A stretch of DNA of 64,000 nucleotides, from contig NZ_CP073710.1 of assembly GCF_021184045.1 (NCBI RefSeq), positions 2,428,685-2,492,684 on the forward strand, written 5' to 3'. Position 1 is the stretch's first letter. Each line of letters starts with the position of its first letter. The position numbers and the translations under genes were made by a program. Positions 1-10,100 of this stretch are shown in pieces. This stretch comes from Methanococcoides orientis. GTDB lineage: Archaea; Halobacteriota; Methanosarcinia; Methanosarcinales; Methanosarcinaceae. The notes under the pieces were generated by a model that saw nothing but the letters and a program-made list of their open reading frames with translations, was not told where the DNA came from and ran no database searches.

Positions 1-1055
1 ACGGGGAAATCCCAAACTGTGAATACATCATGGTAGAATCAGAGTTCTCTGCCCTTTCCGCATTGGTAGGTTCATCCGCAGCAGGCGCAAGAAGCTACTC
101 TGCAACAACTTCCCAGGGTCTTGAACTCATGCACGAGGTCCTTTTCAACGTTTCAGGTATGAGATTACCTGTTGTAATGACCGTTGCAAACAGGGCAGTA
201 AGTGCACCTATCAACATCTGGAACGACCAGCAGGATTCCATCTCCCAGAGAGACACTGGCTGGATCCAGCTCTATGCAGAGGATACACAGGAAGTTTCCG
301 ATATGACTGCACAGGCATTCAAGATCGCTGAGGACCCTGATGTCCTGCTTCCGGTAATGACCTGTATGGACGGTTTCATCCTGTCCCACGTCTACGAACC
401 TGTTGTACTTCTTGACGATGACCTTGTAGCAGAATACCTGCCACCATTCGAGCCTGAGTTCAAGCTCGATCCGAAGAACCCAAAGACCTTCGGTGCATTC
501 GCAGATCCAAACTCTTACACTGAGTTCAGATTCCTGCAGCAGCAGGCAATGAACAAAGCACTGAAAACGATCGAAGATGCTGCAGACGAGTTCTATGACC
601 TCTTTGGCAGGTACTACGGTGGCCTTATTGACACATATGAGACAGATGATGCAGATATCGTCCTCATGGCAATGGGCTCAATTGTAGGTACTATCAAGGA
701 TGTCATTGACACGCTCAGGGCAAAAGGCGTCAAGGTCGGCTTATTGAAGGTAAGGTCCTTCCGTCCGTTCCCAGTTGAAGCTATTCATAATGTTATCAAG
801 GATGCAAAGGTCGTTGTGGCACTCGATAAGAACATCTCTATCGGTCTTAACGAAGGTGCGCTCTTCACTGAGACCAAAGCAAGCCTTTACAACACTAAGA
901 TCGATGTTCCTGTGATCGGCTTCATGATCGGTCATGGAGGTCGTGACATTCCTGTAGAGACCATCGAGAACATCATCGATGAGGCAAAGAAAGTAATCGA
1001 TTCAGGTATCAGTGTCGAAAGTCAGTTTACTGACCTGAAGGAGGAGTTGTTATGA
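1..1055 (+). CDS. porA: pyruvate:ferredoxin oxidoreductase alpha subunit, 5' partial
   Basis: Alpha (PorA) subunit of pyruvate synthase, which interconverts pyruvate plus CoA and acetyl-CoA plus CO2 with ferredoxin as electron carrier in the cytoplasm. The reading frame is open from base 3 with no start codon inside the window; the residues before the first ATG (30) read GEIPNCEYI, typical of the PorA pyrimidine-binding domain, so the true start lies upstream. The visible part contains the end of the PP domain ([21 protein letters not shown]) and the C-terminal transketolase-like domain ([13 protein letters not shown]). It overlaps porB by 4 bases (ATGA), showing translational coupling. The gamma and delta subunits would be expected just upstream, outside the window. 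Confidence 0.95.
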   Translation, partial: GEIPNCEYIMVESEFSALSALVGSSAAGARSYSATTSQGLELMHEVLFNVSGMRLPVVMTVANRAVSAPINIWNDQQDSISQRDTGWIQLYAEDTQEVSDMTAQAFKIAEDPDVLLPVMTCMDGFILSHVYEPVVLLDDDLVAEYLPPFEPEFKLDPKNPKTFGAFADPNSYTEFRFLQQQAMNKALKTIEDAADEFYDLFGRYYGGLIDTYETDDADIVLMAMGSIVGTIKDVIDTLRAKGVKVGLLKVRSFRPFPVEAIHNVIKDAKVVVALDKNISIGLNEGALFTETKASLYNTKIDVPVIGFMIGHGGRDIPVETIENIIDEAKKVIDSGISVESQFTDLKEELL

Positions 1056-1927
1056 AATCACTTTTAGCACCAGGACACAGGGGATGCGCAGGTTGCTGTG
1101 ACGCAATGGCTGCAAAGTTCACACTCATGGCTGCCGGCGAGGACTGTATTGTTGTAAGTCCTACCGGATGTCTTGAAGTTATGACCACCCCATATCCTGA
1201 ATCCTCATGGGAAATCCCATGGATCCACTCACTCTTTGAGAACAACGCAGCAGTCGCATCAGGCATTGAAGCTGCACTCAAGGCAAAAGGCGAGATGGGC
1301 AACACAAAGATCATTGCAATGGGCGGTGACGGTGCAACCCTTGATATCGGTATGCGCTCCGTATCCGGTGCATTCGAGCGTGGACACGATTTCACATTCG
1401 TCTGTATCGACAACGAAGCATACATGAACACCGGTGTACAGAGAAGTGGTGCAACACCATTTGCTGCATCTACCACAACAAGTCCATCCGGTACAGTATC
1501 TTTCGGTAACATCCGTCCAAAGAAGAACATGCCTGCTATCATAGCTGCACATGGTTCACCATACATTGCTACAACTTCCATCGGATATCCAAAGGATATG
1601 ATCAGGAAGGTCAAGACAGCAGTCGATGTAGAAGGTCCTACCTATGTGCATGCACATTCACCATGTACAACAGGATGGGGATTCGATACTTCCAAGACCG
1701 TAGAGGTCGCAAAGATGGCAGTAGAGACATGCCTCTGGCCACTCTATGAAATGGAAGATGGTGAGATCACCAAGGTCAAGAAGATCAAGAATCCAAAACC
1801 AGTAGAAGATTATCTCAAGATGCAGCGCCGTTTCAAGCACCTTTTCACAAAGGAAGGCGGAGACGATTTCATAAAACAGATCCAGGCGCTCGCTGACAAG
1901 AACATTGAGAAATTCGGGTTACAGTAA
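1052..1927 (+). CDS. porB: pyruvate:ferredoxin oxidoreductase beta subunit
   Basis: Beta subunit of pyruvate synthase, which binds thiamine diphosphate and one [4Fe-4S] cluster. The 291-residue length is normal for the family. The N-terminus has the CAGCC cysteine motif that helps bind the cluster, with a further Cys in PTGCLE. The TPP-binding segment starts at [10 protein letters not shown] and continues to DNEAYMNTG. The conserved C-terminal cysteine is in HSPCTTGW. The start ATG overlaps the porA stop, and GGAGG sits just upstream at about 1040-1045. The stop codon lies inside a terminator hairpin, so porB is the last gene of the operon. Confidence 0.96.
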   Translation: MKSLLAPGHRGCAGCCDAMAAKFTLMAAGEDCIVVSPTGCLEVMTTPYPESSWEIPWIHSLFENNAAVASGIEAALKAKGEMGNTKIIAMGGDGATLDIGMRSVSGAFERGHDFTFVCIDNEAYMNTGVQRSGATPFAASTTTSPSGTVSFGNIRPKKNMPAIIAAHGSPYIATTSIGYPKDMIRKVKTAVDVEGPTYVHAHSPCTTGWGFDTSKTVEVAKMAVETCLWPLYEMEDGEITKVKKIKNPKPVEDYLKMQRRFKHLFTKEGGDDFIKQIQALADKNIEKFGLQ

Positions 1928-1935
1928 ACCCGAAT
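1912..1935 (+). terminator. probable terminator of the por operon
   Basis: A perfect 9-bp inverted repeat (ATTCGGGTT / AACCCGAAT) with a 6-base loop spans the porB stop codon. It is followed by a long T-rich tract (about 1937-1967). No ORF follows on this strand for more than 1.6 kb. Hairpin plus pyrimidine tract fits intrinsic termination; archaeal RNA polymerase may need only the T-tract. Confidence 0.65.
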
Positions 1936-2036
1936 CTCATTTCTTTTTATTTTATTCTATTTTTTATCGTTCCTGGTCTTGTATAACTGTTACTTTCCTG
2001 TTTTTCCTGCCCTTATTATTTCAATTCAAATATAGC

Positions 2037-3437
2037 TCAATAGCTGTCTTTTTCCTCTTTAAGCCCATCAAAGTATTTTCTGGTCTCATGAGATATTATC
2101 TTGCGTAATGCCAGGATAGCTATCAGGTTCGGGATCACCATAAGTCCGTTGACAATGTCTGCAAGGATCCAGATGGTATCAAGTGTAAGGTAGACTCCGC
2201 CTCCTACAAGTGCGATGTAGATGATCCTGTAGGGCATGATCCCCCGGACACCCACAAGGAATTCCACACATCTTTCTCCGTAGTAGTTCCAGCCAAGTAT
2301 GGTCGTAAATGCAAAGAACATCAGTCCTATTCCGACAATGTAGATCCCGATGCTTTCAAGACCTGTGGAAAATGCATAGCTGGTCATGTAAGCACCTTCG
2401 TATTCACTTGTCCAGGATCCTGTCATTACAAGGACGATCCCCGTCATTGTGCAGAGGATTATTGTGTCGAAGAATGTCCCTGTCATAGAAATGAGGCCCT
2501 GTTTGGCAGGCTCCTTTATCCGGGCTGCTGCTGCTGCTATTGGTGCACTTCCAAGTCCCGACTCATTGGAGAACACTCCTCTTGCGATCCCCATCTGGAC
2601 CGCGAGGATCATGGTGGAGCCGAGGAAGCCACCTGCTGCAGCTGTCGGTGTGAAAGCGGAATTTATGATCAGTGAAATCGTTGAAGGGAGTGCGGTGGCA
2701 TTTGTGGCTATTATGAGCAAACATCCCAGCACATAGGCTATTGCCATGAATGGAACTGCTACCTGTGCGACCTTCGATATGCTTCGGATACCGCCGATCG
2801 TTACCATGGCCACAAGTACAGTAATTACAACTGCAGTGTAGAATGGGGGGACATTGAGTGTTATAGCTGCTGAATCAGCGATCGCATTGACCTGTGGGAA
2901 GATGCCTATCCCGAAGAATGCAACACCGATGCCACTAAAGGCGAAAAAGACCGCAAGTGGTCTGCTATAGAACTTGTCCGAAAGGCCGTTAGTTATGTAG
3001 TGCATGGGTCCGCCTGCCATCTGTCCGTTCTCATCGACGGTCCTGTACTTTACTGCAAGCATGCATTCGGCATATTTTATTGCCATTCCGAAGAACGCTG
3101 CCAGCCACATCCAGAAAAGAGCACCAGGTCCTCCTGCCTTGATAGCAGTGGCAACACCCACGATGTTCCCTGTTCCAATTGTAGCTGCAAGGGCCGTTGT
3201 CAGGGCTGCGAAGCTGGAAATATCTCCAGCATTATCGTTGTCTGAAGGCTCTGGGCTTATCACATAACGCAATGCCAGAGGTAACCTGAAGACCTGTATG
3301 AAACCGAGGCTAAGCGTGAGGTATACTCCTGTTCCCACAAGGAAGAGCAGCAATGGTGGTCCCCAGACAAAGCTATCGATGTTCCTGAGAATACTGAGAA
3401 TATCAGTTTCGGGACTGAACAGGTTCAGAAAATCCAT
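2037..3437 (-). CDS. sodium:alanine/glycine symporter, AGCS family
   Basis: Polytopic membrane protein (466 aa) of the alanine/glycine:cation symporter family, importing a small neutral amino acid with Na+ (or H+). Seen directly: the family signature around GGPGALFWMWLAAFFG, the ion-binding-type segment ATIGTGNIVGVATA, and about ten hydrophobic helices over the whole length. The start ATG is followed by a short soluble N-terminus before the first helix. The gene stands alone, convergent with porB, with an AT-rich upstream region (3440-3480). Substrate (alanine or glycine) cannot be read from sequence alone. In marine methanogens such carriers may serve nitrogen supply or osmolyte uptake, which is inference. 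Confidence 0.9.
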   Translation of the reverse strand: MDFLNLFSPETDILSILRNIDSFVWGPPLLLFLVGTGVYLTLSLGFIQVFRLPLALRYVISPEPSDNDNAGDISSFAALTTALAATIGTGNIVGVATAIKAGGPGALFWMWLAAFFGMAIKYAECMLAVKYRTVDENGQMAGGPMHYITNGLSDKFYSRPLAVFFAFSGIGVAFFGIGIFPQVNAIADSAAITLNVPPFYTAVVITVLVAMVTIGGIRSISKVAQVAVPFMAIAYVLGCLLIIATNATALPSTISLIINSAFTPTAAAGGFLGSTMILAVQMGIARGVFSNESGLGSAPIAAAAARIKEPAKQGLISMTGTFFDTIILCTMTGIVLVMTGSWTSEYEGAYMTSYAFSTGLESIGIYIVGIGLMFFAFTTILGWNYYGERCVEFLVGVRGIMPYRIIYIALVGGGVYLTLDTIWILADIVNGLMVIPNLIAILALRKIISHETRKYFDGLKEEKDSY

Positions 3438-3626
3438 ATTATTCTCTATAGGCTCTTAAAGTATATTTATTTCAATGGTTCTTTCTGTATGTCTGTTGCA
3501 GGATACTTTCCTTAATTCAATTGTTGAGTCACTTATTAGCTCAACTCTTGATCCAATTCAATTCATTTCATTTCATTTCAGGAAAACGTTTTGTATTGTG
3601 CTAACAAAATAGCTGTGAGGATCACA

Positions 3627-4259
3627 ATGGACAATACAGAGAACTTCGACCAGATATGGTCTATACTTAAAAACGAATATCCTGATCCGCAACCTGAGCT
3701 GGATTACACTAACGAGTTCGAGCTCCTGATCGCGACTATCCTTTCAGCACAGTGCACAGATGCACAGGTGAACAGGGTTACAGCTGAGCTTTTCAGCAAG
3801 TATCCTGACGCAGGGTCTCTTGCTGCAGCTGATATCAATGATCTTGAAAAGGAGATATATTCCACCGGGTTCTATCGGGCAAAATCTAAGAACATCAAAA
3901 GGTCATCACAGCTGATAATCTCTGATTTTGAAGGCAAGGTTCCGGATACCATGGAAGACCTGACCTCTCTCCCCGGGGTCGCAAGGAAGACTGCCAACAT
4001 CGTTCTTGCGAGGGGGTTTGGCAAAGTTGAAGGCATTGCCGTGGACACACACGTGAAAAGGGTCTCCGGCAAACTTGGGCTTACTGAGAATACTGACCCG
4101 AAGAAGATCGAACAGGATCTTATGAAACTTGGGGATCAGGCTGAATGGGATGATCTTTCAATGACACTTATCCTTCACGGACGTCGGGTTTGTGATGCAA
4201 AAAAGCCGAAGTGTGGAATTTGTGTTGTTGCAGATCTGTGTCCTTCAAGGATCGAATAA
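3627..4259 (+). CDS. nth: endonuclease III (DNA glycosylase/AP lyase)
   Basis: Base-excision repair enzyme that removes oxidised pyrimidines and cleaves the AP site. Seen: helix-hairpin-helix LPGVARKTANIVL with the catalytic lysine in VARKTA, the catalytic aspartate in AVDTHVKR, and the C-terminal [4Fe-4S] motif C-x6-C-x2-C-x5-C (Cys in CDAKKPKCGICVVADLC). I chose ATG 3627 because GTGAGG lies 6 bases upstream; a TTG at 3591 would add 12 residues without homology-like features. At 210 aa the length is standard. An unrelated membrane protein gene starts 23 bases after the stop, so co-transcription is likely. Confidence 0.95.
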   Translation: MDNTENFDQIWSILKNEYPDPQPELDYTNEFELLIATILSAQCTDAQVNRVTAELFSKYPDAGSLAAADINDLEKEIYSTGFYRAKSKNIKRSSQLIISDFEGKVPDTMEDLTSLPGVARKTANIVLARGFGKVEGIAVDTHVKRVSGKLGLTENTDPKKIEQDLMKLGDQAEWDDLSMTLILHGRRVCDAKKPKCGICVVADLCPSRIE

Positions 4260-4282
4260 AAATAATGTTGGGAGTAATTAAG

Positions 4283-5023
4283 ATGAATATCCGTTCAAAA
4301 TATTTAATGTTTGGATTTGGCCTTGTTCTGGTATCGGCTATCCTCCACCTGATACATTACCTCATATTCCATGACATGCACCATATCTCGATCTATCTTG
4401 TAGGTAGGATAGCCTTTGTACCAATGGAAGTTCTGATTGCCTCTTTGATCATCCACCACTTCCTTGAGCGTATCGAGAAAAAACACCAGGTGGAAAAACT
4501 GAACATGATTATTGGGAGCTTTTTCAGTGAGGTTGGTACCAATCTTCTTACAGTGATCTCTGACGCAGATCCGGACCTTGGCAGGGTAAGGGAGAAATTT
4601 GTCATAAAGGACGTGTGGTCAGAAAGTGAGTTCTCAAACCTTGAGAGCTTTCTTAAGAATTATGATTACAATGTTGATGCAAGTAAGATCGATCTGGTGC
4701 CATTTTCTTCGTCACTGGTCAGCAAAAGAGCGTACATGGCATCTCTGTTACAGAACCCGATAATGTTCGAGCATGATCCCTTCACCGAGCTCCTCAGGGC
4801 TGTATTCCACATGACAGAGGAATTGGATTACAGGGAAGACCTTTCAGCTCTTCCGGATTCTGACAAGATGCATCTTTCAGGTGACATTAAAAGGGTTTAC
4901 AGTTTACTGGCACGCGAATGGCTGGTGTACATGCAGTATCAGAAAGCCAATTATCCGTTCCTGTTCTCACTTGCGATGAGGACGAATCCATTCGATAAGA
5001 ATGCAAGTGTGATAGTTCAGTAA
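4283..5023 (+). CDS. unknown membrane-anchored protein
   Basis: I do not recognise the family. The 246-residue protein has two hydrophobic N-terminal helices (YLMFGFGLVLVSAILHLIHY and a second from about residue 40, IAFVPMEVLIASLIIHHFL), then a KK-rich turn and a soluble, mostly helical domain of about 180 residues. The His-rich HDMHHISIY loop lies between the helices. ATG 4283 is preferred over ATG 4265 because GGGAG (4270-4274) sits at normal spacing before it. It follows nth by 23 bases and is followed by a long hairpin (5058-5127). No catalytic motif is visible; a sensor or scaffold role would be speculation. Confidence 0.7.
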   Translation: MNIRSKYLMFGFGLVLVSAILHLIHYLIFHDMHHISIYLVGRIAFVPMEVLIASLIIHHFLERIEKKHQVEKLNMIIGSFFSEVGTNLLTVISDADPDLGRVREKFVIKDVWSESEFSNLESFLKNYDYNVDASKIDLVPFSSSLVSKRAYMASLLQNPIMFEHDPFTELLRAVFHMTEELDYREDLSALPDSDKMHLSGDIKRVYSLLAREWLVYMQYQKANYPFLFSLAMRTNPFDKNASVIVQ

Positions 5024-5057
5024 CGACTTAATGCTGTTTGGCAACAATTCGCTGATG

Positions 5058-5127
5058 ACCTAAATATGAAAATTCATGAGAGTTTCCATGAGCATTTCAA
5101 ATTCATGGAAGTTCTCATCTATTAGGT
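5058..5127 (+). terminator. long hairpin between an unknown gene and dinB
   Basis: Arms 5076-5091 and 5103-5118 pair over 16 bp with only two G-U wobbles and an 11-base loop. A second outer stem, ACCTAA/TTAGGT (5058-5063 and 5122-5127), encloses it. A pyrimidine-rich tract (about 5131-5155) follows. Position just after the stop at 5023 suggests a terminator or 3' processing/stability element; it could also lie in the dinB leader. Confidence 0.5.
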
Positions 5128-5204
5128 TGAGTTTTCTTCTTTCTTCACTTTCACTCCACTTGCCAAATACTTAAAACCAACTTCCTATATACTATCTCTT
5201 TACA

Positions 5205-6299
5205 ATGTCCCGAGTTATCCTCCATGTTGATATGGACTACTTTTATGCCGCCATCGAAGAGCGTGAAGACCCTTCAATTAAGGACAAGGCGGTCGTTGTG
5301 TGCATGTATTCCAACAGGGGTGAGGAAGGGGGGGCGGTAAGCACCTGCAATTACATTGCAAGGGAGGCAGGGATACATTCGGCAATGCCCTGCAGGCTTG
5401 CGAAGTCCATCAAGCCGGATGCTGTATACCTGCCGGTCAGGAAAGAGTTCTATACAGAGGTCTCAAACCGGATAATGGAGATCCTCAGGTCATACGCTGA
5501 TGGTGATGGCGAGCTTTTTGAGAAGATAAGTATCGATGAGGCTTTCATAGAGATCACCGATGGGGCAGGTGGTGACTTTGGCAGAGCAGAGCAGATCGCA
5601 GAGCGTATCAAAGCGGATGTAAAGGAGATGGAGGGTCTTACCTGCTCGGTGGGTATTGGTCCTAACAAGATCATTGCCAAGATGGCATCCTCCCGGCAGA
5701 AACCGGACGGTATCACTCTTATCCGGGAAGGGGAGGTAGGAGATTTCCTGAATGAGATGCCTGTTTCAAAGCTCTGGGGTATAGGCAATGTCACCGAAGA
5801 TAAGCTGGCAGAGATGGGCATTGAGACCGTGAGCCAGCTTGCAGGGCGGGATGTTCAGGAGCTGATCGGAGCTTTCGGAAAGACTCGTGGTACGTGGCTC
5901 AAAATGGCTGCATCGGGTATCGATGACAGTCCGGTAAAGGAGAAGACCAGCTCTGACCAGATAGGGAGGATGGCTTCGCTGACCCATGATACTCGCAAGA
6001 GCGATCTTGTGCTATCTCTGCTGGATGAGCTTGTGGACGATGTGTTCGGAAAAGTTCAGGCACGAAGTGTATCTTTCAGGTCTGTTACAGTAACTGCTAT
6101 TTATTCGAACTTCAAGACCGTAACTAAAAGCCACACTCTAAATCATCCTGTTGCAGAAAAGGCAATTCTTCGGGAGGTATCCTATCAGATAATGGGTGAG
6201 TTGCTGGATAACAGTAGGCTTAATCTCAGGCGTATCGGTGTGCGTGTTGGGAATCTTCAGGAAAACAAGGGTCAGAAAACACTGGCGGAGTTTTTCTAA
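5205..6299 (+). CDS. dinB: Y-family DNA polymerase IV
   Basis: Translesion DNA polymerase (364 aa). Seen in order: catalytic palm motif HVDMDYFYAAIE with the Phe-Tyr steric-gate pair, the finger-domain segment CNYIAREAGI, the second catalytic cluster KISIDEAFIEITD (Asp-Glu), the SVGIGPNKIIAKMASSRQKP block, an HhH thumb (LWGIGNVTEDKLAEMG) and a little-finger domain. The last eight residues, QKTLAEFF, form a PCNA-interacting PIP box, so this polymerase probably binds the sliding clamp whose gene lies at 27726-28463. The start lacks a clear Shine-Dalgarno site; AT-rich promoter-like sequence (about 5166-5192) suggests a very short leader. Confidence 0.95.
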   Translation: MSRVILHVDMDYFYAAIEEREDPSIKDKAVVVCMYSNRGEEGGAVSTCNYIAREAGIHSAMPCRLAKSIKPDAVYLPVRKEFYTEVSNRIMEILRSYADGDGELFEKISIDEAFIEITDGAGGDFGRAEQIAERIKADVKEMEGLTCSVGIGPNKIIAKMASSRQKPDGITLIREGEVGDFLNEMPVSKLWGIGNVTEDKLAEMGIETVSQLAGRDVQELIGAFGKTRGTWLKMAASGIDDSPVKEKTSSDQIGRMASLTHDTRKSDLVLSLLDELVDDVFGKVQARSVSFRSVTVTAIYSNFKTVTKSHTLNHPVAEKAILREVSYQIMGELLDNSRLNLRRIGVRVGNLQENKGQKTLAEFF

Positions 6300-6366
6300 G
6301 AATTATCTTTTGGTATGGTGAAAGTTACTGATATTTATTTATTCATAATAAAAGGGACGATGGCTA

Positions 6367-7089
6367 ATGTTCTTAAGGACAATTTCACTAAGGGACTCGA
6401 AAGAAATTGATGAAAATACTTACCCTTTTACAATTCCTGTTATCAGGAACTTTCGGGAACTTGAACTAACAAGCAATGTAACTTTCTTTGTAGGTGAGAA
6501 CGGATCCGGTAAATCCACTTTGCTGGAAGCCATAGCCCATCAGGCAGGTTTCAATACTGCAGGGGGAAGCCGCAACAACCTTTACGATGTTGAAAAGTCT
6601 TCATCCGTGTTCGGTGAACATCTTCGTTTCTCGTGGATGCCAAAGGTAACTGAAGGCTTTTTCCTGAGGTCGGAAACGTTCTACAATTTTGCATCTCATA
6701 TTGATGAGCTTCAGAAAATTGACGGGAGGGCATATGATGCCTATGGTGGAAAATCCCTTCACGAACGCTCTCATGGTGAGTCATTCCTTACTCTTTTCAA
6801 CAACCGTTTTGGAAATGGCCTCTATCTCCTTGATGAACCGGAAGCTGCACTCTCTCCTTTGAGGCAGTTGTCGCTGCTGAAGATAATACATGACATGGAA
6901 TTGAGGGGCAAGGCACAGTTCATTATTGCCACACATTCTCCTATACTCATGGGTTATCCCAATTCCCAGATCCTCGACTTTGATGGCGACCGCATAACCG
7001 AAGTCGAGTATGGGGATACAGACCATTACAATATCACAAAGGATTTCCTCAATGCAAGGGAGCGGTATTTCAGGGAACTTTTCCGCTGA
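6367..7089 (+). CDS. AAA/ABC-type ATPase (COG3910-like)
   Basis: Cytoplasmic ATPase of 240 aa resembling the small predicted-ATPase group of the SMC/ABC superfamily. Seen: Walker A GENGSGKSTLLEAIA, an ABC-signature-like segment SHGESFLTLFNNR, Walker B plus catalytic Glu in GLYLLDEPEAALSP, and a switch His in IATHSPILMGY. There is no transmembrane partner nearby, so a nucleic-acid or regulatory role is more likely than transport. The stop lies 17 bases from the convergent oxoprolinase-like gene. The true substrate or partner is unknown. Confidence 0.85.
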   Translation: MFLRTISLRDSKEIDENTYPFTIPVIRNFRELELTSNVTFFVGENGSGKSTLLEAIAHQAGFNTAGGSRNNLYDVEKSSSVFGEHLRFSWMPKVTEGFFLRSETFYNFASHIDELQKIDGRAYDAYGGKSLHERSHGESFLTLFNNRFGNGLYLLDEPEAALSPLRQLSLLKIIHDMELRGKAQFIIATHSPILMGYPNSQILDFDGDRITEVEYGDTDHYNITKDFLNARERYFRELFR

Positions 7090-7106
7090 CTATTATTTTT
7101 TAACTT

Positions 7107-10100
7107 TTAATCTGGCTGCCCGAACCCGCCGCCGCCTGGAGTCTCTACCACAAAGACATCGCCCTCATACATATCTATCTGAGCAGTCCCTTCGATCTCC
7201 TCGCATTCTCCACTCTTTCTGATTACTATGTTCCTGCCGCATTTGCCTCCATCTGCACCGCTCATTCCGAAAGGGGGGTATTTCCTGTGTGAAGAAAGGA
7301 TCGCTGCTTTCATTTTTTCAAGGAAGCGTACCTTGCGGACCACGCCGTTACCTCCATTGTATCGACCCTTTCCTCCGCTTCCTTCCCTTATTGAGAACTC
7401 TTCAAGCAGTACGGGGAAACGCAGTTCAAGTACCTCCGGGTCGGTTATCCGGGAGTTGGTCATATGTGTCTGCACAGCATCGGTTCCGTTAAAGCCATCT
7501 CCTGCTCCCGAACCTCCGCAGATGGTCTCATAATACTGGTATTCGTGGTTACCGAAGGTGAAATTGTTCATTGTCCCCTGTGATGCTGCCATTACTCCTA
7601 ATGCAGCATAGAGGGAATCGACAATGTACTGTGAAGTCTCGACATTTCCTGCCACCACTGCAGCAGGATATGATGGATTCAAAAGGCACTCCTGTGGTAT
7701 GATGATCTCAAGTGGTTTCATGCATCCTGCGTTCAGCGGGATGTTCTCTTTTACCAAGGTGCGGAAAACATAGAGCACAGCAGCCCTGCAGATCGAGGCA
7801 GGTGCATTGAAGTTACTCTCCTGCTGTGGCGAGGTGCCGGTAAGATCGATGCATGCAGAGCGTTTCTCATGATCGATGGTAATATTGACACATATCTGGC
7901 TGCCGTCATCAAGTGTGTAGGTAAAACTGCCGTCATGCAGTACTTCGATAACCTTTCTGACAGCTTCCTCGGCGTTGTCCTGTACATGCTGCATGTATGA
8001 ACTGACAGTTTCAAGTGAATATTTTTCCACCATTTTCTCAAGCTGTTGTATCCCTTTTTCATTGGCAGCCACCTGGGCTTTGAGGTCTGCGATATTCTGT
8101 TGAGGATTGCGTGATGGGTGGTCGTTCGATGTCAATAATTTCAGGGTATCCGCTTCCTGGAATGCTCCCTTGTCCATCAGTTTGAAATTCTCTATCAGGA
8201 TCCCCTCTTCGTATATTCTCCTGCTCTTTGGTGGCATGGACCCGGGTGTCAACCCTCCTATGTCCGCATGATGGCCACGGGAAGCCACATAGAAATGCAC
8301 TTCTTCTGTTTCGCAAAAAACAGGTGAGATAACAGTAATATCTGGAAGATGTGTGCCTCCGGCATATGGGGAATTGAGCATGTAGGCATCACCTGCTTTC
8401 ATTTTTCCTTTAGTGGATCGGATCATTGCCTTGACCGATTCCTCCATTGATCCCAAGTGAACCGGGATGTGGGGGGCGTTTGCTATAAGGTTCCCTTTGT
8501 TGTCGAAAAGAGCACAGGAAAAGTCCAGACGTTCCTTTATATTGACCGAATGTGCGGTGTTTTGCAAACGGTACCCCATCTGTTCGGCAATGGACATGAA
8601 GCGGTTGTTGAAAACTTCTAGCATTACAGGGTCAGCATCAGTGCCAATAGCAACGTGTTCTGCCGTTGGTTCTGTGCGAGTTAGTACAATGTGGTTCTGC
8701 GGCGTGATCTCTGCTTTCCATGAAGGCTCCACAACAATGGTGGTCGTGTCTTCGATTATGAGCGCAGCCCCTTTCACCACATGCCCGGGTTTCAGGCATT
8801 TTCTTATGAATACTGGAGTCTGGTGGTATTCTCCGTATGCGTACATCTCAACGGTTGTTTCATGGGAACACTCGCCTTCTGCTACTTCGTTACTGATGTT
8901 CTCTTCCGGGATCTCATTTAGTCCAATGATCTCCAGTGAAATGCTGGAAATTACAAGGTTGCGGTCTTCCATGACAAAACCGAACTGATCTTTGTGAGTT
9001 TCAAGGAAGTTTTCCACGATCGTTTCGATCTTTCCAAAGCCGATCTCAAGGGATGTGTCAGTGCCTCCATATTTCACATGCACCTTACGTTCGAGGACAA
9101 TATTTTCTTCCGAAACTCCCTGTTCTTTCATTTCAGCAGAGCCCTCTTTTTCCAGTTCTTCGAACGATCTTTGGATCTCACTGATCACTTTACCTGTAAG
9201 TTCTTTTTCCACAGATCTCTCAAGGATCATCCTCTGGTCTGCAAGCCCCATTCCATACGCTGATAATACTCCGGCATGGGGATGTATGAACACACGTGAC
9301 ATTCCGAGGGAATCCGCAACGAGACATGCATGCTGGGCACCTGCACCGCCGAAACAGCACAATGTGTAATCCTTCAGGTCATATCCTCTCTGCGTTGAGA
9401 TCTTCTTGATCGCGTTTGCCATGTTCTCCACGGCAACGGTCAGGAAACCTTCAGCAACCTGTTCAGGTGTTGTCTTCTCTCCTGTGTCTGCAGATATTTT
9501 CGATGCAAGTTCGGAAAAATGAGAGCGTACTACATCAGCATCCATTTGCATTGTTCCGGATTGTCCGAAAACATTGGGGAAGAACCCGGGGATGATCCTG
9601 GATAGCATCACATTGCAGTCTGTAACTGTCAGTGGACCTCCACGTCTGTAACAGGAAGGGCCGGGATCGGAACCTGCAGAATCAGGTCCAACCTGATATC
9701 TTCCTTCTTCAAAATGGAGGATGGACCCTCCTCCGGCTGCAACTGTATGGATGTTCATCATTGGTGAATAGAGGTGTATTCCCGCGACCTCGTTCTCAAA
9801 GGAACGCTCATATTCTCCTTTGTAATGTGCAACATCGGTGGATGTTCCTCCCATGTCGAAACCGATGATCTTTTCAAATCCTGCCATCTCCGAGACCCTG
9901 GCAGCTCCAACTATCCCTCCTGCAGGTCCTGAAAGGATGCTGTCCTTCCCCCTGAAGGACATTGCATCGGTCAATCCGCCATTGGATTGCATGAACAGCA
10001 ATTTTGTATTGTGCCCCTCCGCATGGAGGGTCGAAAGTATCCTGTCCACATATCGCTGCAGGACAGGCGAGAGGTAGGTATCGACCATGGTGGTCTCTCC

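Noticed and set aside
8467-8988. Plus-strand ORF opposite the oxoprolinase-like gene
   Set aside because: It is a shadow frame of a well-supported gene, with no ribosome site or protein-like pattern.
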